From the NCBI GenBank assembly GCA_016235555.1, contig JACRKC010000083.1:124001-188000 (forward strand): 64,000 nt of DNA, given 5' to 3'. The DNA is from Verrucomicrobiota bacterium. GTDB taxonomy: Bacteria > Verrucomicrobiota > Verrucomicrobiia > Opitutales > Opitutaceae. Each line of letters starts with the position of its first letter. The stretch's first letter is position 1. The notes beneath the pieces are model-generated. The model worked only from the letters and a program-made list of their open reading frames with translations. It did no database searches and had not been told where the DNA came from. Shown here one piece after another: positions 9,013 to 17,746 of this stretch. A program made the translations under genes and the position numbers.

Positions 9013-11750
9013 TGGTTCCCTGTAGGCCTTTGTGTGCGAATCCAGTTGTTGACAGAAGAGAGTGTATCCCAGCAGCCGCGCAGTGCGGCCAGTGCGGGAT
9101 TTGCCACCCGAATTTGGTTGATACGGTGGAGGAGCATCTGGCGGAAGGAGGCAGAAGCCGTCGGCGGACGTGCGAAGACCTCCGACGCGAGCCTTCGATC
9201 CGCCGGCCGTTGCATGGCATCGCGGGCAGCGCGTTTGTCTGTGGTGTAGATCGTCTGGCCTTCCTGAAAACGACTGTTGCTGACGTAGGCTTGTTTGATG
9301 TTCGCCGCCCGCAGGCCCTCGTCCGCCAGCAACAACAACCCTCGCGCGACGGTCTTTCCCTGTGAGCCGTGCGAGGTGGTTGCATAGCCATACGAATAGT
9401 TGCTGAAGTTCACGGGCAAATGACGGCCATCCTCCAGCGCGATCCTGCCATCGGCGGCGAATCCGCTAACCGTCACGATTTCGCCGTTCTTCAGCTTCGC
9501 CGGCTTACAATTCGAGCGTATCAAAAGACGGTCGCAGGTGGCGACGAGGAGTTCTTTCCCGAGCCCAACATCGAATCCTCCGGTTTGCTTTGGATCGAGG
9601 TTTCGCTGCCGTCCGTCTGTGGTGCGCACGACTAGGACGTGCGCCTCTCCCCGCACGACAACCGCGCGCTCGTCCTTGGTGAAGCCGCCAGCGCTGCGAT
9701 TAAACGTCAGCACATCACCCGCCTGATAATGGCTGGCCCGGCGCATTTGCTCGCGGGTCCATTGCAACGAATGGACGACCGCGACCTTCCGCTCGCTCTC
9801 GCCGAGGCGTCCGGCGGTCCGGAGTTGGTCGCGGACCTCGGCGGTGAACGCGTGAATTTCCGACCACACCGGCGAGATTGCGATGCAGGTCTTGCCCGCG
9901 TCGATAGTTCGAACGTAGTCCTCCGCGGCCGTGCGAAAGAGCGTCTGTGCGTTCTTGATCTCCCGCACGGCCCCGAGCCGCACAAACCGGTCAAATGCCC
10001 CGGAGGCATCGCCGCGAGCGAGGAGCGACACGGCTTCGCGATACGCAGGATCTTTTTGACGGCGGATGCGTGTCAGCCGCACGGCGGGAATACCGCTGTA
10101 GGCTTGCAGGCAGCGGAGCGCGTCGCCGGCCTCGACCGAGGAGTGTTGCTTGGTGTCACCGACGAGGAGGAGGCGGCAATCGTGCGACGCCGCAAGGCGG
10201 CAGAGATCCCTCATCTGCAGGACGGAAATCAATCCCGCTTCGTCCACGACTAAAAGACGCCCGCGGGTCTTCTCCTGTAGTGACGTGTTAACGAGCAGTT
10301 GCTGCAAGGTGTCGGCTTGTGGCGTAAGCTCACGGCGGAGAACGTCGGCTGCGCCGGACGAGGGTGCGCACCCGAACACAAATCCGCCCGCTTGTTCCAC
10401 GCTCGCGACCAACGCTTTCAGGCTGGTCGTTTTGCCGGTGCCGGCATCTCCTTGGAGTATCACAACCCGCGAACGCGAACCGAGCGCGGACGAGACGGCA
10501 TCGGCCTGATCCGGTTCCAATCCGCTCTCCGCCTTCAGTTTTCCGAGCGGCGCGGCGGTCCACCGATTCGCTTTCGCCCAATCGACAAACTCGCGTTCCG
10601 CCGCGAGCGTTTCGCGTGAGCCCACATCTGGTCCGACTTGGAGCAACTCGCCGGATTTCAATTGCGTCGCCAATTCGGTGCGCAGTTCGTCCGGTGAAGT
10701 CTCTCCCCTCCGCGCGATCAGCGCCTCGCGCAACAACTCGCGCTCGTCCACGACCGATTGCCGTTCGAACAGGTGCGCTCCGCCGGAGCGCAGGGCAGCA
10801 CTGGAGTTGGAGGGGCACTCCGTCTTTTGCTGGTTCGCTGTAGCGATGACCGTTTGCAGCGTTGCGAGTTCATCGCCCGCTTGCGCCCGCCAGCGGATGC
10901 GCAGTTCTGCGGCGGTGACACTCACCTTCGGATCGCGGTTGCGCCCGGCAATCGTCTGCACGGCATCCTGGGAAGTTGCCCCCACGACCTGCGCTTCCCG
11001 CATGATGTGTTCCCGTCGCTGACTGAATTGCGCCCGCAGTTCGGCCGGCACGCCTTTGATGTTGAACCCGATCTTGCGTGCGGGCTCGATTTCGTAGCCC
11101 GCGCCGCGCAGTTTCGCCGCGAGTCGATTGTAGCAGACTTCGCGAAAGAAAGCCTGATGCCGGTAGTATCCGGACGGCTGGACGCTCTTCCAACGATTTT
11201 CCACGGCGTCGAACGTGACGTTGAGAATCGACACATGCGTGTGCAATTGGGGATCGAGCGCCCGGCTCGTTTCGTGGGTGACCACGGCTGCTACCATGTT
11301 CCCCGTCACCCGGTCCTCGTCCGCGCCGTTTTTTCGCACCCGCGTCGCGGTGACCGCCTCGATTTCCTTGAGCGTTTCGCGAACTGCTTCGTCCCACCAA
11401 CCGCGGATGCGTTGATCGCCGCCCACAAGACAGGCCAGTGACACATCCTTCGGCGGGGAGATTTGCCCAAAATAGCAGACGCGACCTTCCGCACCACGAT
11501 CACGGACCGTTAGTTTCTTGCCTGTGACGGGATGTTGTCGCCTACACAGGTTCTCGAATTCTGCCGGCAGACAACGACCGCGCAATCCGAGTCGCTCCGC
11601 ACCTACACCATGCCATGTGAGTTCTGCCCTACCATCCTCACTCAAGTAGTCTCCGATACCCATATTCTCCCGGAAATAAGCCACGGCACCTTTCACCCGA
11701 AGACATGGTTTATCGAATCGGACCACAACAAGACCATAACACACCGGCAT
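9009..11750 (-). CDS. MobF-family conjugative relaxase-helicase (TrwC/TraI-like)
   Basis: This 913-residue protein joins a TrwC relaxase domain (about residues 1-300) to a RecD-like helicase (about 400-900). The relaxase metal site is visible as LDPQLHTHVSILN, the three-histidine cluster. Near the N-terminus AYF and DYLSEDG occupy the region of the catalytic tyrosines. The helicase has Walker A GDAGTGKTT, Walker B LLVVDEAGL and a late motif YGYATTSHGSQGKT. Family members nick oriT, attach covalently to the 5' end and unwind the strand to be transferred. The gene diverges from the processing operon across a repeat-rich intergenic region that is the likely oriT. Confidence 0.93.
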   Translation of the reverse strand: MPVCYGLVVVRFDKPCLRVKGAVAYFRENMGIGDYLSEDGRAELTWHGVGAERLGLRGRCLPAEFENLCRRQHPVTGKKLTVRDRGAEGRVCYFGQISPPKDVSLACLVGGDQRIRGWWDEAVRETLKEIEAVTATRVRKNGADEDRVTGNMVAAVVTHETSRALDPQLHTHVSILNVTFDAVENRWKSVQPSGYYRHQAFFREVCYNRLAAKLRGAGYEIEPARKIGFNIKGVPAELRAQFSQRREHIMREAQVVGATSQDAVQTIAGRNRDPKVSVTAAELRIRWRAQAGDELATLQTVIATANQQKTECPSNSSAALRSGGAHLFERQSVVDERELLREALIARRGETSPDELRTELATQLKSGELLQVGPDVGSRETLAAEREFVDWAKANRWTAAPLGKLKAESGLEPDQADAVSSALGSRSRVVILQGDAGTGKTTSLKALVASVEQAGGFVFGCAPSSGAADVLRRELTPQADTLQQLLVNTSLQEKTRGRLLVVDEAGLISVLQMRDLCRLAASHDCRLLLVGDTKQHSSVEAGDALRCLQAYSGIPAVRLTRIRRQKDPAYREAVSLLARGDASGAFDRFVRLGAVREIKNAQTLFRTAAEDYVRTIDAGKTCIAISPVWSEIHAFTAEVRDQLRTAGRLGESERKVAVVHSLQWTREQMRRASHYQAGDVLTFNRSAGGFTKDERAVVVRGEAHVLVVRTTDGRQRNLDPKQTGGFDVGLGKELLVATCDRLLIRSNCKPAKLKNGEIVTVSGFAADGRIALEDGRHLPVNFSNYSYGYATTSHGSQGKTVARGLLLLADEGLRAANIKQAYVSNSRFQEGQTIYTTDKRAARDAMQRPADRRLASEVFARPPTASASFRQMLLHRINQIRVANPALAALRGCWDTLSSVNNWIRTQRPTGNQ

Positions 11751-12007
11751 TGAAAAACAAGATATACCGAGTTAACCCCACGCAAAAATGCCACGAAACG
11801 GTCATGAGTAACTGACCTTGAGCCAACAACGTTGGGCGCATGGGGTATAAGAGTGAGCTTCATTCCGTGGAGATGGAATGTAGCTCTATCATCTATGAAT
11901 GGTAGAACACGCCACCCCGAAGAAACTTCGGTCGAACCGCTACTACATCGCTACTATTCCGCTACTCGCTCGCTACTCGCATCCGCCTGTCTTCGCCGTG
12001 AATCGGC
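11751..12007. other. Candidate origin of transfer (oriT) region
   Basis: This non-coding region lies between the divergent relaxase and relaxosome-accessory genes, the usual place for oriT in MobF systems. It contains an inverted repeat CATTCC-N8-GGAATG (11861-11880), a perfect hairpin CCGAAG-AAA-CTTCGG (11917-11931), an imperfect CTATCAT/ATGGTAG arm pair just before it, and a block of four phased direct repeats. Together these resemble nic-proximal stem-loops plus accessory-protein sites. The nick position itself cannot be assigned by eye. Confidence 0.55.
11938..11981. repeat. Four 11-bp direct repeats (CGCTACT iterons)
   Basis: CGCTACTACAT, CGCTACTATTC, CGCTACTCGCT and CGCTACTCGCA follow one another without gaps. 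Each starts with the invariant CGCTACT and is spaced exactly 11 bases, about one helical turn. Such an array puts identical protein contacts on one face of the DNA. It suits binding by the adjacent small DNA-binding protein, the ParA system or another relaxosome component. It is too short and too regular to be CRISPR. Confidence 0.75.
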
Positions 12008-12035
12008 TTGACTAATGGCATTGGAAAAATATATA
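12008..12035 (+). promoter_or_regulatory. Promoter of the DNA-processing operon with shared operator half-site
   Basis: TTGACT and TATATA stand 16 bases apart, a strong sigma-70-like pair. The spacer contains GGCATTGGA within the 14-mer TAATGGCATTGGAA. The same 14-mer recurs exactly in front of the mating-pore operon. A regulator bound here would cover the promoter. Confidence 0.6.
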
Positions 12036-12058
12036 TGCGGTCAATGGAGGTGACCGAA

Positions 12059-12424
12059 ATGCAGACGCGCCTGATCGAGGACGCTCGGAGTTACAATCCG
12101 GCGACCCACGCTCGCACGTTGCTCGGACCGCATCGCGACGCGCTGTTGATGTATCGCGTGAAGGGCCTGAGCTACGAGCGGATCGCGGTGACGTTGCTGC
12201 GAAATGGCCTCAAGGTTTCGGCTCCCGCCGTGGGCATCTTTTGCCGTCAGCACTTCACGAAAACCGAGATCCTTCGAGAGCGCCGCCGGCTTGAAGCGGA
12301 GGCCCGGCGGACGGCGCAGGTGCCCGGCACGGCGACTGTTCCCGCGGGCGAAGCGCCAGCGAAACAAGCGGTGCAACCGCATCCCGGCCAGCGCGGCCCA
12401 AAGATCGCGCGCGACGATTTCTAA
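12059..12424 (+). CDS. Small HTH-like relaxosome-accessory candidate
   Basis: This basic protein of 121 residues opens the DNA-processing operon. The start is fixed by GGAGG eight bases upstream of the ATG; longer in-frame starts upstream have no such site. Residues about 30-65 (MYRVKGLSYERIAVTLL ... VSAPAVGIFCRQHF) read as a helix-turn-helix of the kind that scans for repeated DNA sites. A charged coiled segment and a disordered tail follow. Position between the putative oriT and ParA suggests a relaxosome or operon-control role. No named family is recognised. Confidence 0.65.
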   Translation: MQTRLIEDARSYNPATHARTLLGPHRDALLMYRVKGLSYERIAVTLLRNGLKVSAPAVGIFCRQHFTKTEILRERRRLEAEARRTAQVPGTATVPAGEAPAKQAVQPHPGQRGPKIARDDF

Positions 12425-12427
12425 ACC

Positions 12428-13141
12428 ATGAGTGCATTTGAAAAACGACTGATTGTGTGTCCGCAGGACAAGGGAGGTGTCGGCAAGAGCTTCATTGCCG
12501 CCCTGCTTTTCGACTTTCTCTCCGAACAAGGCGTGCGCCTAAAGACTTTCGATTTGGATCACGCCAACTCGACCTTCAACCGACTCGTGCCCGAGGCCGA
12601 GTTCATCGACACCGACGTCGACCTCGATAAACTCGCGGAACTCGACCGCATCGTGCGTCCGCTGGGTGCCGACGAGGCCGATACCGTGCTCGTGGACACA
12701 CGCGCGGCCGGGGGCGAAAAGCTCCGTTACTACCTCGACGACGTGCGGCTGCCCAAGCTCCAGGACGAACTCGGCCTGCGGCTGGTGTTCGTCGTGATTG
12801 CCACGGACGACAAAGACGCCAACTCGCAGCTCGCCGAATTAATTGACGCCTACGGTGGCACTGTTGGCTGGCTCGTGATGAAAAACCTCCGGGACTCCAC
12901 TCACTTGGCCCTCTATGAGCAAAGCAACTCCAAGCGCCGGTTGGTAGAGATAGGCGCCATCGAGGTGGACGTGCCGCCGCTGGCGGAAGTCACCCGCAAC
13001 GCTCTACAGCGGGCGAACCTCACCGTGGGTCGTGGCCGGACGGCGGAGGCACTTCACCTTCTCGATCGTTCGCGGTGCGTCCGCTACCATGAGCGCATGG
13101 CGGCGGAATTTTCCAAGGCGCGGGATTTGCTCGGAGTATGA
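12428..13141 (+). CDS. ParA/MinD-like ATPase (TraL-type)
   Basis: This 237-residue P-loop ATPase has a deviant Walker A (KGGVGKSFIAA) near residue 15 and a switch region (LVDTRAAGGEK) near residue 95. The arrangement resembles the conjugation-associated TraL-type ParA-like proteins of IncP-like plasmids more than true partition ParA, because no ParB gene follows. Such proteins are proposed to position transfer complexes or aid relaxosome assembly. It starts 3 bases after the upstream gene's stop and overlaps the next gene by 4 bases. Confidence 0.8.
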   Translation: MSAFEKRLIVCPQDKGGVGKSFIAALLFDFLSEQGVRLKTFDLDHANSTFNRLVPEAEFIDTDVDLDKLAELDRIVRPLGADEADTVLVDTRAAGGEKLRYYLDDVRLPKLQDELGLRLVFVVIATDDKDANSQLAELIDAYGGTVGWLVMKNLRDSTHLALYEQSNSKRRLVEIGAIEVDVPPLAEVTRNALQRANLTVGRGRTAEALHLLDRSRCVRYHERMAAEFSKARDLLGV

Positions 13142-13608
13142 AGCCGGAGCAAATCCTCGACCCGGAGAATATGCCGGAGGAATTGCAGTGGGTGTCCGAG
13201 CACTACAAGCTGCAGCCGAATGATCCGGTGTTTCTCCTCATCGCGTGGCACTGGAAGACAGTGCAGGGCAGTGAAAGTAAACTCACTGCGGTGTCGATGG
13301 AACTGCAGGCCGCGCTGTCGGCCCGGGCGAAAATCTTGATCGAAGCCGCCGACTCCATCGCGAAGGTGGGCGGCCAATTAACAAAAGTGCAGGCGGCGTT
13401 GGAGGTGAAGCCGGTCGCACTGGCGAAACAGCTCGAAGTGGAATTGTCCGCTCCGGTCACGGCCGCCGTCGCCACAGTGGCGGCGGCGGAACGAGCGCTC
13501 GCGCGCTCCGTGCAACTCGTCGAGCAGGCGCAGCGCCGCCAGGCGGCGGCGGCCTTCGTCATCGGCGTTATCTTCGGCGGCAGCTTGCTGGCATGGCTGC
13601 TGCCGTGA
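13138..13608 (+). CDS. TraM-like conjugation protein with C-terminal membrane anchor
   Basis: This 156-residue protein has an N-terminal segment (PNDPVFLLIAWHW), a long predicted helical or coiled-coil middle and one hydrophobic helix at the very end (FVIGVIFGGSLLAWLLP). This architecture and its place between the ParA-like gene and the coupling protein match the TraM proteins of IncP-type systems, thought to link relaxosome factors to the membrane. It overlaps both neighbours, with an ATGA start overlap and 16 bases shared with the coupling protein. Confidence 0.65.
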   Translation: MKPEQILDPENMPEELQWVSEHYKLQPNDPVFLLIAWHWKTVQGSESKLTAVSMELQAALSARAKILIEAADSIAKVGGQLTKVQAALEVKPVALAKQLEVELSAPVTAAVATVAAAERALARSVQLVEQAQRRQAAAAFVIGVIFGGSLLAWLLP

Positions 13609-15116
13609 CCACCTCGTCGAGTTGGGGGCTGGCGGCGCTGTGCTATGCCGGCGCATGGGTGGCATGGTGGAGCCTGCCCCGTCCGCTGGCGGCGCTCCTT
13701 CCGCCGCTGGCGGGTGGACTCGCGAGTTGGCTCGCCTACTGCGCTGCGACCGCCTCGTCACCCGGAATTGTGCTGCGCCTGTGGGGCCTGACGTGGAGTC
13801 GCGACGAGGCGTGCTGCCATTTCTTCATCACCGGTGGCACGGGAACGGGCAAGACCGCGCGGGCCATCGTGCCGATCGTGCATGGGCTTCGCTCCACCTT
13901 ACCAGAGACCGGTATTCTCGCCATCGACTCCAAGGGTGCGTTGTGGAAACCCCTCGCTGAGGTGGCCCGGGCACTTGGCCAGGAAAACGACCTGCGGCTC
14001 ATTCGAGTCCGACCACCGGGAATCGCACCAACCGGGTGGGTGCCGCCGTTGCGGCTAAATTTACTGGCTGACCCGTTGGTGCCGTGGGCGACCTACGCGA
14101 AGATCCTCGTAGACACCGCCACGGCCGCAGGCCAGCGCGGCGGCCATGCGTTCTTCAAGGAAACCGCGCGGGACATCATCACGCACAGTATGCATGCGCT
14201 GGATGTGGCGGGCCTCGCCGTCACCCTCGACAACATTTACGACGTCATTTGCGTCTCTGCCCGCACCAAGGAATTGGTGGCGGCGCTCAACGAAACGGCC
14301 AAGCCCAACTCGGATGCGTCCGAACTACGCCGCCATGCCGCAACCATCCTGCAAGGTTACTTCGCCGACTTCGAGCGGCAGCCGCCGGAGCAGAAATCGG
14401 GCACGGTATACACGGTCGCGAATTTTCTCCGACCTTACCGCCCGGCGGAGATCGCCGAGGTGTTTTCCTCCAACGAACCGAATTTCTCGCTCGCCGAAGT
14501 CGATCTGGGAAAACTTATCTGCCTTTCGATTCCCCAGGTGTTTCAAGTGGAGCGAAAATATCTGAACCTCCTCTGCAAGCAGCTCTTCTTTCTCCACGCG
14601 TTCCGTCGCTTCGATTTGGAGCCCGCGGAACTGCGCGCCCGCAACTTGATCTCTCTCGTGTTGGATGAAGGACAGAAGACCACGCTCGTTTCCGAGGACG
14701 GTTTCTCCGATCACCTGACCGTGGACGAGCTGCGCGAAGCGGGCGTGGCATTGATCACGGCAACCCAAACGCCGCTATCCTTCTACGCGTCGTTCGAGAC
14801 GGAGCGAAAGGCCGATGTCTTCATGGCCAATTTGCGCACGCAAATTCATTTTCGCGCAGCGGACGAACAGGGAGCGAAAATGCTGTCGCAGAAGATGGGT
14901 GGTCGCGAACTCCGCAAATACAGCGGGGGCATCAGCGGAGGGAAATCCTCGCGCAATTGGCAGACCACCGATGAACCGTGGTTCAAAACGGAACAGCTTC
15001 TGGCGCTCAAGCACGGCGAGGCCGTCGTGCGCCATCCCCGTTACACGGGGAAACCGATGTTGCGCCGATTGCCCTTCACGACCTTCACCCGCGCCAATCA
15101 ATGGTCCGCCGAATAG
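13593..15116 (+). CDS. Type IV coupling protein (VirD4/TraG family)
   Basis: This 507-residue coupling ATPase recruits the relaxase-DNA complex to the T4SS channel. Two N-terminal membrane helices (about residues 9-28 and 33-50) precede the P-loop GGTGTGKTA. Walker B is visible as LISLVLDEGQ near residue 350. The start ATG lies inside the upstream gene. At about 500 residues it is a short member of the family, without a long C-terminal acidic tail. It ends the plus-strand processing operon and faces the minus-strand cargo. Confidence 0.92.
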   Translation: MAAAVTTSSSWGLAALCYAGAWVAWWSLPRPLAALLPPLAGGLASWLAYCAATASSPGIVLRLWGLTWSRDEACCHFFITGGTGTGKTARAIVPIVHGLRSTLPETGILAIDSKGALWKPLAEVARALGQENDLRLIRVRPPGIAPTGWVPPLRLNLLADPLVPWATYAKILVDTATAAGQRGGHAFFKETARDIITHSMHALDVAGLAVTLDNIYDVICVSARTKELVAALNETAKPNSDASELRRHAATILQGYFADFERQPPEQKSGTVYTVANFLRPYRPAEIAEVFSSNEPNFSLAEVDLGKLICLSIPQVFQVERKYLNLLCKQLFFLHAFRRFDLEPAELRARNLISLVLDEGQKTTLVSEDGFSDHLTVDELREAGVALITATQTPLSFYASFETERKADVFMANLRTQIHFRAADEQGAKMLSQKMGGRELRKYSGGISGGKSSRNWQTTDEPWFKTEQLLALKHGEAVVRHPRYTGKPMLRRLPFTTFTRANQWSAE

Positions 15117-15175
15117 CTCCGGCGCGTCCACCTGCGCATTCTGTGCTACGGTTCGCCGCAGGCGATGCGGCCGCA

Positions 15176-15288
15176 CCGGCCGCCGGTGGGCACCGTTAGG
15201 TGCCGCCTACGATTGAGGCGGAGTATCCGCTGACGCGCCGGTTGGTTGGTCGGAAGCGCGGGCCTTGCGCACTTCGCGGTGCGTTGAT
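15176..15288. repeat. Left copy of the ~110-bp cargo-flanking direct repeat
   Basis: This sequence aligns without large gaps to 21345-21460 in the same orientation, at roughly 85% identity by eye. The shared blocks include GCCGGTGGGCACCGT, CCGCCTACGATTG, GTATCCGCTGACGC and CTTGCGCACTTCGCG. It covers the 3' end of the ORF6C-like gene and about 30 bases beyond its stop. It contains two hairpins (GGCACC-GTTA-GGTGCC and CCGCCT-N7-AGGCGG) that may end transcription from both sides. The two copies bracket the three-gene cargo. Confidence 0.85.
15207..15284 (-). pseudogene. C-terminal fragment of an ORF6C-like gene
   Basis: The reverse strand encodes REVRKARASDQPTGASADTP followed by PQS and a stop. 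This matches the last residues of the intact gene at 21376-22272 (REVRKTRAADKRPGASADTP, PQS). Upstream the frame closes at once with TGA, so only about 24 codons remain. The fragment shows that the cargo entered at the 3' end of this gene, or that two related elements recombined there. Confidence 0.8.
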
Positions 15289-15361
15289 CAGCTCCGCCAC
15301 GTTGTCACGAGAGCAATCAACAAACGGATCTGCTCCGGGGGAAAATTAATGTCTGGAGCTT

Positions 15362-17725
15362 TCACGCAGGTTTTTTTGGTGCGCGACGCTTCCGCGGCGA
15401 CGACGGGGTGGAACTCGCGCTCGCATCACCGCGCGTTCCCGGAGGGTGCAACCCGTCAAGCGCATGCGGCGAGGCCAGCACCTTAAGGCAAAGTGAAACT
15501 GCCGACGCTGCTGCCATCTCTTGATAATCCTTGTGCTTCTTCCCGTCCGCCCAGTCGCAGACTGCTTTTACAATCGCCCATTCGGTTTGATTTCGCGTTG
15601 CGGCAGCCCAGATCCCAGCAGCTTCCATCTCTCCGCCAATCGCTCCCGGATAGCGGCTCACGAGCGCTTTCTTTTCGGCGGCATTGTCCAACAGTTTACT
15701 CCCGGAAAGCAGCTTCCCCTTATGGAGCTGGGCGAACGTCTTGTCCGGCCGTTCAAATTTCCATTCCGGTGCATTCTCAAAACGATTGAATAAGAGCGGT
15801 CCGGTGGACGTATTCGCCCCGCGTGGCACGACGGTTTGACCGATCCGTTCCGGATCATAGAGCTGGACTGTCTCAGCGAGGAGGATGTCACCCACTCCGT
15901 GTTTTTCGCGGTCGGCGCCGAAGGCTATTCCCACCATGATAAGTGCCTTGGGTTCCCAAATCTGGAGAGCAGAATTTGCACCTAAGGTCGCCCCTGACGG
16001 TCCTCCCGGCCCCATGGTCGATTTGAACATGGCGGTTACATACGCGCCAAACCGGCCGACATAGTAGGTTTCGTTTTCGTGGACCACTCGGAGGATTTTT
16101 TTCCTCCCAGGAAGCGGTTCGAGGCAACGCAGAACTTGGGCGCGTTCGACGTCTGTGGCCGTGGCCAACAGGACGTCAATCTTGACGCCATCTAAACAAC
16201 ATAGCGCCACATCACGAAAAATCTTAGACTGCGGCGCATGCCACAAGGCCGAACTCGTGTCGTAAACCGGATCATCGGTTGCCACCTCATCGAACGAACT
16301 CCCCAAACGAAAGGTGGCCTTATTCTCCCTCCGGGCTAGCGAAAGCGCGTCGAGCGCGAGGACGGTCGCCATAATGGCGGACCCGTGGCCCAGATGCCAA
16401 TAACCCATGGCGTGGCGTTCTCCCTCCAGCCAAGCTGCGGCCCTGCTCGCCGCGGACTCCCAGCCGTTGGGACGCTGGAACGATATGGCATGAATCGCCA
16501 TCGCGGTCATGTGCACACAGGGTTTTGGTTCGTCGCTATACCGCGACCAAGCACCGTCAGCCCTTTGGCATTCCAGCACCACTTGAGCCGCGGTCTTCAT
16601 GACGGTGTCATCCAACGCTGACGGCCGAATCCGGTTCCAGCAGAAGACCAAGCTGGCGGCTATCGGCAGAAAGGTCCTTTCCCGCGGAGGCTTTTGTTCG
16701 AAATCATATAGTTTCCAGGGTTCATCACGTTTGTGTTGCCCGTTGCGCAACGCCCAAAGCCAACCCTCCAAGCCGGGCCGAGCAGCCAAGAAGATCGCAA
16801 GGTCGCTCCGGCACCAGTAGAACAAGCTGTAAGCTCCGCCGGCCGTGCTCCCGCTACCCTGCGCGCCCAGTGAAAGCTCATCGACGGCTTCCCGCCACCA
16901 CGCTTCGAATCCGCCGATCTGCATCCAGTCGGCTGTGCGCAACATGGTGGCGCCGACGAAAATCTGTTCCTCGTCGCGGAAGCCCCAGAACGTTTGCACA
17001 CCGATCAAATTATCCAGGGACAAGATCGTCTTCGCCTCTTCCAAGGTGATTTCCTGCCGTTCTGCGCGGGCCGCGGTGTCCGGAGCGATATTCGGCTGGC
17101 GAGCGATGAGCGCGCAGATGTGATGATGCCAATCCTTCCTGATCTGATCGGCCGTCAGAGCGTCGCGGCGTCCGCGGCTAGCGCAATAGACGACAGATTC
17201 GAGGTCGGCATCAGTCGCATTCGCTGCAGCGGCCCGAAGCCATGCCTCCGATTTGGTCAGGGCCGCAGCCGGTGATTTTGAAATTTCCAAGACGCATTGG
17301 TCCCGAATTGCTGCAAACTCCGGAAACCGCTCATTAATGTGTGGCCCCTTGAAGATATCACGAGAAGGAGTGGGTTTCCGTTTCGGCAGACGACTTTTCA
17401 GCGCATCGATATCGACCAATTCCTTGAGCCGAGGTATGGTTTTGAACCAATCCAAACCCTCGGCTGTAGGCGCTCCAATCCACGTGCGAAGCCGAAAATT
17501 GAGTTCCATGAATACCCGATACAAGTCATCTATGGAAAACTCCCTCAGTTTTGAGCCAACGGAGGCGTCCACCCGGGCACGATGAGGACGTGATTTCTGT
17601 TTAGGCATGGCTCTCACTGTTTTGGACATGGGGATGGCACTGTCATTTCCCGCATTTGGAGTCATGGCAAAGGTGTTTTCCCCACTCCTTCCCGGCGGAT
17701 TATCCGGGCGACATTCGCCACGCAC
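15362..17725 (-). CDS. Alpha/alpha-toroid and nucleoside-phosphorylase fusion, putative effector
   Basis: In this 787-residue protein, residues about 510-755 form a purine-nucleoside-phosphorylase/MTA-SAH-nucleosidase-like domain, with the ribose-binding glutamate motif GGEMEAAG (697-704) and the tail motif VCDWADGKKH followed by DYQEMAAASAV. Residues about 295-465 look like a terpenoid-cyclase-type toroid with one clear QW motif, QRADGAW (387-393). The first 290 residues are helical and unassigned. In conflict systems such phosphorylase domains often act as nucleotide- or NAD-directed effectors, and repeat toroids serve as sensors; this role is inference. The start is GTG, 21 bases after the upstream gene. 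In-frame ATGs at residues 21, 33 and 40 are alternatives. Confidence 0.75.
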   Translation of the reverse strand: MRGECRPDNPPGRSGENTFAMTPNAGNDSAIPMSKTVRAMPKQKSRPHRARVDASVGSKLREFSIDDLYRVFMELNFRLRTWIGAPTAEGLDWFKTIPRLKELVDIDALKSRLPKRKPTPSRDIFKGPHINERFPEFAAIRDQCVLEISKSPAAALTKSEAWLRAAAANATDADLESVVYCASRGRRDALTADQIRKDWHHHICALIARQPNIAPDTAARAERQEITLEEAKTILSLDNLIGVQTFWGFRDEEQIFVGATMLRTADWMQIGGFEAWWREAVDELSLGAQGSGSTAGGAYSLFYWCRSDLAIFLAARPGLEGWLWALRNGQHKRDEPWKLYDFEQKPPRERTFLPIAASLVFCWNRIRPSALDDTVMKTAAQVVLECQRADGAWSRYSDEPKPCVHMTAMAIHAISFQRPNGWESAASRAAAWLEGERHAMGYWHLGHGSAIMATVLALDALSLARRENKATFRLGSSFDEVATDDPVYDTSSALWHAPQSKIFRDVALCCLDGVKIDVLLATATDVERAQVLRCLEPLPGRKKILRVVHENETYYVGRFGAYVTAMFKSTMGPGGPSGATLGANSALQIWEPKALIMVGIAFGADREKHGVGDILLAETVQLYDPERIGQTVVPRGANTSTGPLLFNRFENAPEWKFERPDKTFAQLHKGKLLSGSKLLDNAAEKKALVSRYPGAIGGEMEAAGIWAAATRNQTEWAIVKAVCDWADGKKHKDYQEMAAASAVSLCLKVLASPHALDGLHPPGTRGDASASSTPSSPRKRRAPKKPA

Positions 17726-17746
17726 AGTTACGGGGTTATGAAGTTT

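Noticed and set aside
11938-11981. CRISPR or replication-origin iterons
   Set aside because: Units are 11 bases with no spacers, so not CRISPR. There is no replication initiator gene next to them, so an oriT or regulatory role fits better.
15176-15288. Integron attC site
   Set aside because: The repeat contains hairpins but no RYYYAAC/GTTRRRY core pair, and its coding homology to the ORF6C-like gene explains it.
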